From NCBI GenBank assembly GCA_033782935.1, contig JAWQEG010001306.1, forward strand, positions 2,914,001 to 2,978,000: 64,000 bases of DNA. Direction: 5' to 3'. Numbering within the stretch: position 1 is the first letter of the stretch; each line of letters begins with the position of its first letter. The notes under the pieces were generated by a model. The model was not told the origin of the DNA. It worked only from the letters and a program-made list of their open reading frames with translations, and made no database searches. Made by a program: the position numbers and the translations under genes. Shown in pieces: positions 1 through 10,000 of the stretch. The DNA is from Petrolisthes cinctipes. Lineage: Eukaryota; Arthropoda; Malacostraca; Decapoda; Porcellanidae.

Positions 1-160
1 TCTGGGACCCCAAAATATTGAATTTTCGGGTGTTTTGAGCCTGAATTTGAGATATAAACGGGTACAGAAGATACATGCACATATTGACTTTGGGCACCAA
101 AAATATCGATTTTCAGCATGTTTTGGGCCTGAATTTTGAAAATACTCTAACACGGAGTAG

Positions 161-660
161 GCATGTACAGATCCTTATGGGACCTCTAAATATCGAATTT
201 TCGGGTGTTTTGGGACTGAATTTGAGATATCGATTTTTTGGCACCTAAAATGTCGATTTTTAGCATGTTTTTAGCCTATATTTTGAAAATATTCTAGCAC
301 TGTGTAGGCATGTACAGATTGCTTCTGGGACCCCAAAATATTGAATTTTTGGGTGTTTTGAGCCTGAATTTGAGATATAAACGGGTACAGAAGATACATG
401 CACATATTGACTTTTGGCATCTAAAATATCGATTTTCAGCATGTTTTGGGCCTGTATTTTGAAAATACTCTAACACTGAGTAGGCATGTACAGATTGCTT
501 CTGGGACCCCATAATATTGAATTTTCGGGTGTTTTGAGCCTGAATTTGAGATATAAACGGGTACTGAAGATGCATGCACATATCGACTTTTGTGCACCTA
601 AAAGATCGATTTTCAGTATGTTTCGAGCATGTATTTTGAAAATACTCTAACACGGAGTAG
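161..660 (+). repeat. Primed trimer A'-B'-C' (exemplar, 500 bp)
   Basis: This is the second trimer subtype: A' 161-307, B' 308-483, C' 484-660. A' differs from A by CCTTATGGGACCTCTAAA, GATATCGATTTTTTGGCACC and AAAATGTCGATTTTTAGC. It alternates with the ABC trimer to give a hexamer of about 1,001 bp (161-1,161). The alternation is imperfect: two ABC trimers stand side by side at 661-1,662. Confidence 0.88.
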
Positions 661-808
661 GCATGTACAGATCGCTTCTGGGACCCCTAAATATCGAATT
701 TTCGGGTGTTTTGGGACTGAATTTGAGATATCGACTTTTTGGCACCTAAAAGATCGATTTTTAGCATGTTTTTAGCCTATATTTTGAAAATATTCTAGCA
801 CTGAGTAG
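661..808 (+). repeat. Monomer class A (exemplar, 148 bp, deletion-derived)
   Basis: Class A is the short monomer. It shares the opening and closing segments of B and C but jumps from GAATTTGAGATAT directly to CGACTTTTTGGCACC. B and C have 29 more bases there, starting and ending at ATAT. Other class marks are GGGACCCCTAAATATCG, TTTTGGGACTGAATTTG, TTTTTAGCATGTTTTTAGCC and the ending TATTCTAGCACTGAG. The missing segment contains the TATAAACGGG tract and the second CATG(C/T)ACA motif. Confidence 0.93.
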
Positions 809-836
809 GCATGTACAGATTGCTTCTGGGACCCCA
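806..836 (+). other. Conserved monomer core around TGTACAGAT (exemplar)
   Basis: The segment from TAGGCATGTACAGAT through CTTCTGGGACC is shared by A, B and C monomers of both arms and is among the least variable parts by eye. Even the 10-bp and 8-bp deletion variants keep TGTACAGAT or at least TACAGAT. It contains the palindrome TGTACA. Such a core could be a protein binding site, but no known motif is recognised. I do not see a mammalian CENP-B box. Confidence 0.35.
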
Positions 837-984
837 AAATATTGAATTTTCGGGTGTTTTGAGCCTGAATTTGAGATATAAACGGGTACAGAAGATACAT
901 GCACATATTGACTTTGGGCACCAAAAATATCGATTTTCAGCATGTTTTGGGCCTGAATTTTGAAAATACTCTAACACGGAGTAG
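809..984 (+). repeat. Monomer class B (exemplar, 176 bp)
   Basis: This is a full-length monomer of two 88-bp halves. Class marks are GACCCCAAAATATTGAA, TTTTGAGCCTGAATTTG, GAAGATACATGCACATATTG, CTTTGGGCACCAAAAATATCG and TTTGGGCCTGAATTTTG. It follows A and precedes C in the trimer. A B' subtype (for example 308-483) has GGCATCTAAAATATCG and CCTGTATTTTG instead. Confidence 0.93.
810..897 (+). repeat. Half-monomer H1 (exemplar, 88 bp)
   Basis: This is the first half of the B monomer at 809-984. It begins CATGTACAGATTGCTTCTGG and contains a GGGACCCC block, then AATATTGAATTTTCGG, TGTTTTGAGCCTGAATTTG and a TATAAACGGG tail. Laid without gaps over 898-985, about 58 of 88 positions match by hand count. 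The strongest stretch is TGTTTTG(A/G)GCCTGAATTT. I infer an ancestral ~88-bp repeat that doubled to give the present monomer. Confidence 0.85.
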
Positions 985-985
985 G
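898..985 (+). repeat. Half-monomer H2 (exemplar, 88 bp)
   Basis: This is the second half of the same B monomer. It begins CATGCACATATTGACTTTGG and continues through GGGCACC, AATATCGATTTTCAG, ATGTTTTGGGCCTGAATTTT and the GGAGTAGG end. It is the same length as H1 and aligns to it without gaps. The segments corresponding to CATG(T/C)ACA, the GGG/ACC block, AATAT(T/C)GA and TGTTTTG(A/G)GCCTGAA are the best preserved. The last 18 positions are the most diverged. Confidence 0.85.
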
Positions 986-1161
986 CATGTACAGATCGCT
1001 TCTGGGACCCCAAAATATCGAATTTTCGGGTGTTTAGGGCCAGAATTTGAGATATAAAAGGGTACAGAAGATGCATGCTCATATGGACTTTTGGGCACCT
1101 AAGAGATCGATTTTCAGTATGTTTTTGGCCTGTATTTTGAAAATACTCTAACACGGAGTAG
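985..1161 (+). repeat. Monomer class C (exemplar, 177 bp)
   Basis: This is a full-length monomer. Class marks are CCAAAATATCGAATTTTCGG, GTGTTTAGGGCCAGAATTTG, GGGCACCTAAGAGATCG and TCAGTATGTTTTTGGCC. This copy carries the left-arm variant TGCTCATATGGAC. A C' subtype (for example 484-660) has GTACTGAAGATGCATG, TTTTGTGCACCTAAAAG and the GAGCATGTATTTTG ending. The CGAC after the ATAT makes C the likelier parent of A. Confidence 0.93.
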
Positions 1162-2164
1162 GCATGTACAGATACCTTCTGGGACCCCTAAATATCGAAT
1201 TTTCGGGTGTTTTGGGACTGAATTTGAGATATCGACTTTTTGGCACCTAAAAGATCGATTTTTAGCATGTTTTTAGCCTATATTTTGAAAATATTCTAGC
1301 ACTGAGTAGGCATGTACAGATTGCTTCTGGGACCCCAAAATATTGAATTTTCGGGTGTTTTGAGCCTGAATTTGAGATATAAACGGGTACAGAAGATACA
1401 TGCACATATTGACTTTGGGCACCAAAAATATCGATTTTCAGCATGTTTTGGGCCTGAATTTTGAAAATACTCTAACACGGAGTAGGCATGTACAGATCGC
1501 TTCTGGGACCCCAAAATATCGAATTTTCGGGTGTTTAGGGCCAGAATTTGAGATATAAAAGGGTACAGAAGATGCATGCTCATATGGACTTTTGGGCACC
1601 TAAGAGATCGATTTTCAGTATGTTTTTGGCCTGTATTTTGAAAATACTCTAACACGGAGTAGGCATGTACAGATACCTTCTGGGACCTCTAAATATCGAA
1701 TTTTCGGGTGTTTTGGGACTGAATTTGAGATATCGATTTTTTGGCACCTAAAATGTCGATTTTTAGCATGTTTTTAGCCTATATTTTGAAAATATTCCAG
1801 CACTGTGTAGGCATGTACAGATTGCTTCTGGGACCCCAAAATATTGAATTTTCGGGTGTTTTGAGCCTGAATTTGAGATATAAACGGGTACAGAAGATAC
1901 ATGCACATATTGACTTTGGGCATCTAAAATATCGATTTTCAGCATGTTTTGGGCCTGTATTTTGAAAATACTCTAACACTGAGTAGGCTATGTACAGATT
2001 GCTTTTGGGACCCCAAAATATTGAATTTTCGGGTGTTTTGAGCCTGAATTTGAGATATAAACGGGTACTGAAGATGCATGCACATATCGACTTTTGTGCA
2101 CCTAAAAGATCGATTTTCAGTATGTTTTGAGCATGTATTTTGAAAATACTCTAACACGGAGTAG

Positions 2165-2655
2165 GCATGTACAGATCGCTTCTGGGACCCCTAAATATCG
2201 AATTTTCGGGTGTTTTGGGACTGAATTTGAGATATCGACTTTTTGGCACCTAAAAGATCGATTTTTTGCATGTTTTTAGCCTATATTTTAAAAATATTCT
2301 AGCACTGTACAGATTGCTTCTGGGACCCCAAAATATTGAATTTTCGGGTGTTTTGAGCCTGAATTTGAGATATAAACGGGTACAGAAGATACATGCACAT
2401 ATTGACTTTGGGCACCAAAAATATCGATTTTCAGCATGTTTTGGGCCTGAATTTTGAAAATACTCTAACACGGAGTAGGCATGTACAGATCGCTTCTGGG
2501 ACCCCAAAATATAGAATTTTCGGGTGTTTAGGGCCAGAATTTGAGATATAAACGGGTACAGAAGATGCATGCACATATCGACTTTTGGGCACCTAAAAGA
2601 TCGATTTTCAGTATGTTTTTGGCCTGTATTTTGAAAATACTCTAACACGGAGTAG
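2165..2655 (+). repeat. 491-bp trimer variant with 10-bp deletion at the A/B border
   Basis: At the A/B border the usual GCACTGTGTAGGCATGTACAG is shortened to GCACTGTACAG, removing 10 bp and the GGCATG part of the landmark. The trimer is therefore 491 bp. The same variant occurs on both arms (for example 9,211-9,223, 13,211-13,223, 14,205-14,215, 18,458-18,468, 24,457-24,467). It is a shared ancestral variant or a recurrent event, and is useful as a marker for tracing unit copies. Confidence 0.9.
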
Positions 2656-5300
2656 GCATGTACAGATACCTTCTGGGACCTCTAAATATCGAATTTTCGG
2701 GTGTTTTGGGACTGAATTTGAGATATCGATTTTTTGGCACCTAAAATGTCGATTTTTAGCATGTTTTTAGCCTATATTTTGAAAATATTCTAGCACTGTG
2801 TAGGCATGTACAGATTGCTTCTGGGACCCCAAAATATTGAATTTTCGGGTGTTTTGAGCCTGAATTTGAGATATAAACGGGTACAGAAGATACATGCACA
2901 TATTGACTTTTGGCATCTAAAATATCGATTTTCAGCATGTTTTGGGCCTGTATTTTAAAAAAAATACTCTAACACTGAGTAGGCATGTACAGATTGCTTC
3001 TGGGACCCCAAAAAATTGAATTTTCGGGTGTTTTGAGCCTGAATTTGAGATATAAACGAATACTGAAGATACATGCACATATCGACTTTTGTGCACCTAA
3101 AAGATCGATTTTCAGTATGTTTTGAGCATGTATTTTGAAAATACTCTAACACGGAGTAGGCATGTACAGATCGCTTCTGGGACCCCTAAATATCGAATTT
3201 TCGGGTGTTTTGGGACTGAATTTGAGATATCGACTTTTTGGCACCTAAAAGATCGATTTTTAGCATGTTTTTAGCCTATATTTTGAAAATATTCTAGCAC
3301 TGAGTAGGCATGTACAGATAACTTCTGTGACCCCAAAATATTGAATTTTCGGGTGTTTTGAGCCTGAATTTGAGATATAAACGGGTACAGAAAATACATG
3401 CACATATTGACTTTGGGCACCAAAAATATCGATTTTCAGCATGTTTTGGGCCTGAATTTTGAAAATACTCTAACACGGAGTAGGCATGTACAGATCGCTT
3501 CTGGGACCCCAAAATATCGAATTTTCGGGTGTTTAGGGAATGAATTTGAGATATAAACGGGTACAGAAGATGCATGCACATATCGACTTTTGGGCACTTA
3601 AAAGATCGATTTTCAGTATGTTTTTGGCCTGTATTTTGAAAATACTCTAATACGGAGTAGGCATGTACAGATCCTTCTGGGACCTCTAAATATCGAATTT
3701 TCGGGTGTTTTGGGACTGAATTTGAAATATCGATTATTTGGCACCTAAAATGTCGATTTTTAGCATGTTTTTAGCCTATATTTTGAAAATATTCTAGCAC
3801 TGTGTAGGCATGTACAGATTGCTTCTGGGACCCCAAAATATTGTATTTTCGGGTGTTTTGAGCCTGAATTTGAGATATAAACGGGTACAGAAGATACATG
3901 CACATATTGACTTTGGGCATCTAAAATATCGATTTTCAGCATGTTTTGGGCCTGTATTTTGAAAATACTCTAACACTGAGTAGGCTATGTACAGATTGCT
4001 TCTGGGACCCCAAAATATTGAATTTTCGGGTGTTTTGAGCCTGAATTTGAGATATAAACAGGTACTGAAGATGCATGCACATATCGACTTTTGTGCACCT
4101 AAAAGATCGATTTTCAGTAAGTTTTGAGCATGTATTTTGAAAATACTCTAACACGGAGTAGGCATCTACAGATCGCTTCTGGGACCCCTAAATATCGAAT
4201 TTTCCGGTGTTTTGGGACTGAATTTGAGATATCGACTTTTTGGCACCTAAAAGATCGATTTTTAGCATGTTTTTAGCCTATATTTTGAAAATATTCTAGC
4301 ACTGAGTAGGCATGTACAGATAACTTCTGGGACCCCAAAATATTGAATTTTCGGGTGTTTTGAGCCTCAATTTGAGATATAAACGGGTACAGAAGATACA
4401 TGCACATATTGACTTTGGGCACCAAAAATATCGATTTTCAGCATGTTTTGGGCCTGAATTTTGAAAATACTCTAACACGGAGTAGGCATGTACAGATCGC
4501 TTCTGGGACTCCAAAATATCGAATTTTCGGGTGTTTAGGGAATGAATTTGAGATATAAACGGGTACAGAAGATGCATGCACATATCGACTTTTGGGCACC
4601 TAAAAGATCGATTTTCAGTATGTTTTTGGCCTGTATTTTGAAAATACTCTAACACGGAGTAGGCATGTACAGATCCTTATGGGACCTCTAAATATCGAAT
4701 TTTCTGGTGTTTTGGGACTGAATTTGAGATATCGATTTTTTGGCACCTAAAATGTCGATTTTTAGCATGTTTTTAGCCTATATTTTGAAAATATTCTAGC
4801 ACTGTGTAGGCATGTACAGATTGCTTCTGGGACCCCAAAATATTGAATTTTCGGGTGTTTTGAGCCTGAATTTGAGATATAAACGGGTACAGAAGATACA
4901 TGCACATATTGACTTTGGGCATCTAAAATATCGATTTTCAGCATGTTTTGGGCCTGTATTTTGAAAATACTCTAACACTGAGTAGGCATGTACAGATTGC
5001 TTCTGGGACCCCAAAATATTGAATTTTCGGGTGTTTTGAGCCTGAATTTGAGATATAAACGGGTACTGAAGATGCATGCACATATCGAATTTTGTGCACC
5101 TAAAAGATCGATTTTCAGTATGTTTTGAGCATGTATTTTGAAAATACTCTAACACGGAGTAGGCATTTACAGATCGCTTCTGGGACCCCTAAATATAGAA
5201 TTTTCGGGTGTTTTGGGACTGAATTTGAGATATCGACTTTTTGGCACCTAAAAGATCGATTTTTAGCATGTTTTTAGCCTATATTTTGAAAATATTCTAG

Positions 5301-5419
5301 CACTGTACAGATTACTTCTGGGACCCCCAAATATTGAATTTTCGGGTGTTTTGAGCCTGAATGATCGATTTTCAGTATGTTTTGAGCATGTATTTTGAAA
5401 ATACTCTAACACGGAGTAG
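5301..5419 (+). repeat. Truncated chimeric monomer (119 bp)
   Basis: The monomer begins as B (after the 10-bp border deletion) and runs to GAGCCTGAAT, then jumps to GATCGATTTTCAGTATG of a C' monomer. About 58 bp of the centre is missing compared with 177 bp. It is the shortest monomer I found. Neither the 29-bp A-type junction nor a clear long repeat sits at the join. Confidence 0.8.
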
Positions 5420-5567
5420 GCATGTACAGATCGCTTCTGGGACCCCTAAATATCGAATTTTCAGGTGTTTTGGGACTGAATTTGAGATATCGACTTTTTG
5501 GCACCTAGAAAATCGATTTTTAGCATGTTTTTAGCCTATATTTTGAAAATATTCTAGCACTGAGTAG

Positions 5568-5744
5568 GCATGTACAGATCGCTTCTGGGACCCCAAAATA
5601 TCGAATTTTCAGGTGTTTAGGGCCAGAATTTGAGATATAAACGGGTACAGAAGATGCATGCAGATATCGACTTTTGGGCACCTAAAAGATCGATTTTCAG
5701 TATGTTTTGAGCATGTATTTTGAAAATACTCTAACACGGAGTAG
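5568..5744 (+). repeat. C/C' recombinant monomer following A without B
   Basis: It has the C mark GTGTTTAGGGCCAGAATTTG in the first half and the C' mark GAGCATGTATTTTG in the second. It follows the A monomer at 5,420-5,567 directly, so B is skipped. The switch lies between the two marks, consistent with crossover or conversion between C subtypes. Confidence 0.7.
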
Positions 5745-7070
5745 GCATGTACAGATCGCTACTGGGACCCCTAAATATCGAATTTTCGGGTGTTTTGGGA
5801 CTGAATTTGAGATATCGACTTTTTGGCACCTAAAAGATCGATTTTTAGCATGTTTTTAGCCTATATTTTGAAAATATTCTAGCACTGAGTAGGCATGTAC
5901 AGATAACTTCTGGGACCCCAAAATATTGAATTTTCGGGTGTTTTGAGCCTGAATTTGAGATATAAACGGGTACAGAAGATACATGCACATATTGACTTTG
6001 GGCACCAAAAATATCGATTTTCAGCATGTTTTGGGCCTGAATTTTGAAAATACTCTAACACGGAGTAGGCATGTACAGATCGCTTCTGGGACCCCAAAAT
6101 ATCGATTTTTCGGGTGTTTAGGGAATGAATTTGAGATATAAACGGGTACAGAAGATGCATGCACATATCGACTTTTGGGCACCTAAAAGATCGATTTTCA
6201 GTATGTTTTTGGCCTGTATTTTGAAAATACTCTAACACGGAGTAGGCATGTACAGATCCTTCTGGGACCTCTAAATATCGAATTTTCGGGTGTTTTGGGA
6301 CTGAATTTGAGATATCGATTATTTGGCACCTAAAATGTCGATTTTTAGCATGTTTTTAGCCTATATTTTGAAAATATTCTAGCACTGTGTAGGCATGTAC
6401 AGATTGCTTCTGGGACCCCAAAATATTGAATTTTCGGGTGTTTTGAGCCTGAATTTGAGATATAAACGGGTAAAGAAGATACATGCACATATTGACTTTG
6501 GGCATCTAAAATATCGATTTTCAGCATGTTTTGGGCCTGTATTTTGAAAATACTCTAACACTGAGTAGGCTATGTACAGATTGCTTCTGGGACCCCAAAA
6601 TATTGAATTTTCGGGTGTTTTGAGCCTGAATTTGAGATATAAACAGGTACTGAAGATGCATGCACATATCGACTTTTGTGCACCTAAAAGATCGATTTTC
6701 AGTATGTTTTGAGCATGTATTTTGAAAATACTCTAACACGGAGTAGGCATGTACAGATCGCTTCTGGGACCCCTAAATATCGAATTTTCGGGTGTTTTGG
6801 GACTGAATTTGAGATATCGACTTTTTGGCACCTAAAAGATCGATTTTTAGCATGTTTTTAGCCTATATTTTGAAAATATTCTAGCACTGAGTAGGCATGT
6901 ACAGATAACTTCTGGGACCCCAAAATATTGAATTTTCGGGTGTTTTGAGCCTGAATTTGAGATATAAACGGGTACAGAAGATACATGCACATATTGACTT
7001 TGGGCACCAAAAATATCGATTTTCAGCATGTTTTGGGCCTGAATTTTGAAAATACTCTAACACGGAGTAG

Positions 7071-10000
7071 GCATGTACAGATCCTTATGGGACCTCTAAA
7101 TATCGAATTTTCGGGTGTTTTGGGACTGAATTTGAGATATCGATTTTTTGGCACCTAAAATGTCGATTTTTAGCATGTTTTTAGCCTATATTTTGAAAAT
7201 ATTCTAGCACTGTGTAGGCATGTACAGATTGCTTCTGGGACCCCAAAATATTGAATTTTTGGGTGTTTTGAGCCTGAATTTGAGATATAAACGGGTACAG
7301 AAGATACATGCACATATTGACTTTTGGCATCTAAAATATCGATTTTCAGCATGTTTTGGGCCTGTATTTTGAAAATACTCTAACACTGAGTAGGCATGTA
7401 CAGATTGCTTCTGGGACCCCATAATATTGAATTTTCGGGTGTTTTGAGCCTGAATTTGAGATATAAACGGGTACTGAAGATGCATGCACATATCGACTTT
7501 TGTGCACCTAAAAGATCGATTTTCAGTATGTTTCGAGCATGTATTTTGAAAATACTCTAACACGGAGTAGGCATGTACAGATCGCTTCTGGGACCCCTAA
7601 ATATCGAATTTTCGGGTGTTTTGGGACTGAATTTGAGATATCGACTTTTTGGCACCTAAAAGATCGATTTTTAGCATGTTTTTAGCCTATATTTTGAAAA
7701 TATTCTAGCACTGAGTAGGCATGTACAGATTGCTTCTGGGACCCCAAAATATTGAATTTTCGGGTGTTTTGAGCCTGAATTTGAGATATAAACGGGTACA
7801 GAAGATACATGCACATATTGACTTTGGGCACCAAAAATATCGATTTTCAGCATGTTTTGGGCCTGAATTTTGAAAATACTCTAACACGGAGTAGGCATGT
7901 ACAGATCGCTTCTGGGACCCCAAAATATCGAATTTTCGGGTGTTTAGGGCCAGAATTTGAGATATAAAAGGGTACAGAAGATGCATGCTCATATGGACTT
8001 TTGGGCACCTAAGAGATCGATTTTCAGTATGTTTTTGGCCTGTATTTTGAAAATACTCTAACACGGAGTAGGCATGTACAGATACCTTCTGGGACCCCTA
8101 AATATCGAATTTTCGGGTGTTTTGGGACTGAATTTGAGATATCGACTTTTTGGCACCTAAAAGATCGATTTTTAGCATGTTTTTAGCCTATATTTTGAAA
8201 ATATTCTAGCACTGAGTAGGCATGTACAGATTGCTTCTGGGACCCCAAAATATTGAATTTTCGGGTGTTTTGAGCCTGAATTTGAGATATAAACGGGTAC
8301 AGAAGATACATGCACATATTGACTTTGGGCACCAAAAATATCGATTTTCAGCATGTTTTGGGCCTGAATTTTGAAAATACTCTAACACGGAGTAGGCATG
8401 TACAGATCGCTTCTGGGACCCCAAAATATCGAATTTTCGGGTGTTTAGGGCCAGAATTTGAGATATAAAAGGGTACAGAAGATGCATGCTCATATGGACT
8501 TTTGGGCACCTAAGAGATCGATTTTCAGTATGTTTTTGGCCTGTATTTTGAAAATACTCTAACACGGAGTAGGCATGTACAGATACCTTCTGGGACCTCT
8601 AAATATCGAATTTTCGGGTGTTTTGGGACTGAATTTGAGATATCGATTTTTTGGCACCTAAAATGTCGATTTTTAGCATGTTTTTAGCCTATATTTTGAA
8701 AATATTCCAGCACTGTGTAGGCATGTACAGATTGCTTCTGGGACCCCAAAATATTGAATTTTCGGGTGTTTTGAGCCTGAATTTGAGATATAAACGGGTA
8801 CAGAAGATACATGCACATATTGACTTTGGGCATCTAAAATATCGATTTTCAGCATGTTTTGGGCCTGTATTTTGAAAATACTCTAACACTGAGTAGGCTA
8901 TGTACAGATTGCTTTTGGGACCCCAAAATATTGAATTTTCGGGTGTTTTGAGCCTGAATTTGAGATATAAACGGGTACTGAAGATGCATGCACATATCGA
9001 CTTTTGTGCACCTAAAAGATCGATTTTCAGTATGTTTTGAGCATGTATTTTGAAAATACTCTAACACGGAGTAGGCATGTACAGATCGCTTCTGGGACCC
9101 CTAAATATCGAATTTTCGGGTGTTTTGGGACTGAATTTGAGATATCGACTTTTTGGCACCTAAAAGATCGATTTTTTGCATGTTTTTAGCCTATATTTTA
9201 AAAATATTCTAGCACTGTACAGATTGCTTCTGGGACCCCAAAATATTGAATTTTCGGGTGTTTTGAGCCTGAATTTGAGATATAAACGGGTACAGAAGAT
9301 ACATGCACATATTGACTTTGGGCACCAAAAATATCGATTTTCAGCATGTTTTGGGCCTGAATTTTGAAAATACTCTAACACGGAGTAGGCATGTACAGAT
9401 CGCTTCTGGGACCCCAAAATATAGAATTTTCGGGTGTTTAGGGCCAGAATTTGAGATATAAACGGGTACAGAAGATGCATGCACATATCGACTTTTGGGC
9501 ACCTAAAAGATCGATTTTCAGTATGTTTTTGGCCTGTATTTTGAAAATACTCTAACACGGAGTAGGCATGTACAGATACCTTCTGGGACCTCTAAATATC
9601 GAATTTTCGGGTGTTTTGGGACTGAATTTGAGATATCGATTTTTTGGCACCTAAAATGTCGATTTTTAGCATGTTTTTAGCCTATATTTTGAAAATATTC
9701 TAGCACTGTGTAGGCATGTACAGATTGCTTCTGGGACCCCAAAATATTGAATTTTCGGGTGTTTTGAGCCTGAATTTGAGATATAAACGGGTACAGAAGA
9801 TACATGCACATATTGACTTTTGGCATCTAAAATATCGATTTTCAGCATGTTTTGGGCCTGTATTTTAAAAAAAATACTCTAACACTGAGTAGGCATGTAC
9901 AGATTGCTTCTGGGACCCCAAAATATTGAATTTTCGGGTGTTTTGAGCCTGAATTTGAGATATAAACGAATACTGAAGATACATGCACATATCGACTTTT

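Larger units (their letters stand above)
661..1161 (+). repeat. 501-bp higher-order repeat A-B-C (exemplar)
   Basis: Three successive monomers of 148, 176 and 177 bp form a trimer that recurs as the unit of the array. The next trimer at 1,162-1,662 has the same class marks at the same spacing. Duplications and deletions elsewhere in the window are usually multiples of this unit or of its monomers, showing that misalignment occurs in register with it. Confidence 0.95.
161..4662 (+). repeat. Macro-repeat, copy 1 (4,502 bp, nine trimers)
   Basis: The segment opens with an A' monomer carrying GATCCTTATGGG. The same mark recurs 4,502 bp later at 4,672, and again at 7,080 and 11,582. Bases 1 to about 4,704 match 6,911-11,614 at a constant offset of 6,910. 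In reading I noticed only three single-base differences (3,014/9,924, 4,039/10,949, 4,705/11,615). The length is close to nine trimers. Confidence 0.9.
4663..7070 (+). repeat. Rearranged block between macro-repeat copies
   Basis: The block starts with a normal A'B'C' trimer, then contains a truncated monomer (5,301-5,419) and an A-C pair without B (5,420-5,744). It then has a segment (5,745-7,070) that matches 3,160-4,485 at offset 2,585 with few changes. It ends with B joined directly to the A' of copy 2. It looks like the product of several unequal exchanges inside an older macro-repeat copy. Confidence 0.75.

Noticed and set aside
294..653. Recurring open frames of 60, 72, 119 and 127 codons on the antisense of the repeat (for example here and 24,116-24,499), resembling a repeated protein family.
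   Set aside because: They recur only because the DNA repeats. Monomer lengths of 148 and 176 shift the frame, different frames of the same DNA are open at once, and indels break them freely. They have no ribosome-site or promoter context and no recognisable domain.
835..860. Possible CENP-B box in the TTTTCGGGTGTTTTGAG segment.
   Set aside because: TTCG is present but the required A and CGGG at the proper spacing are not. Similarity is chance.
1070..1082. ATGCATGC alternating purine-pyrimidine palindrome as a regulatory site.
   Set aside because: It is a short palindrome present in many C monomers. It varies between B (ATACATGC) and C (ATGCATGC) and shows no special conservation.
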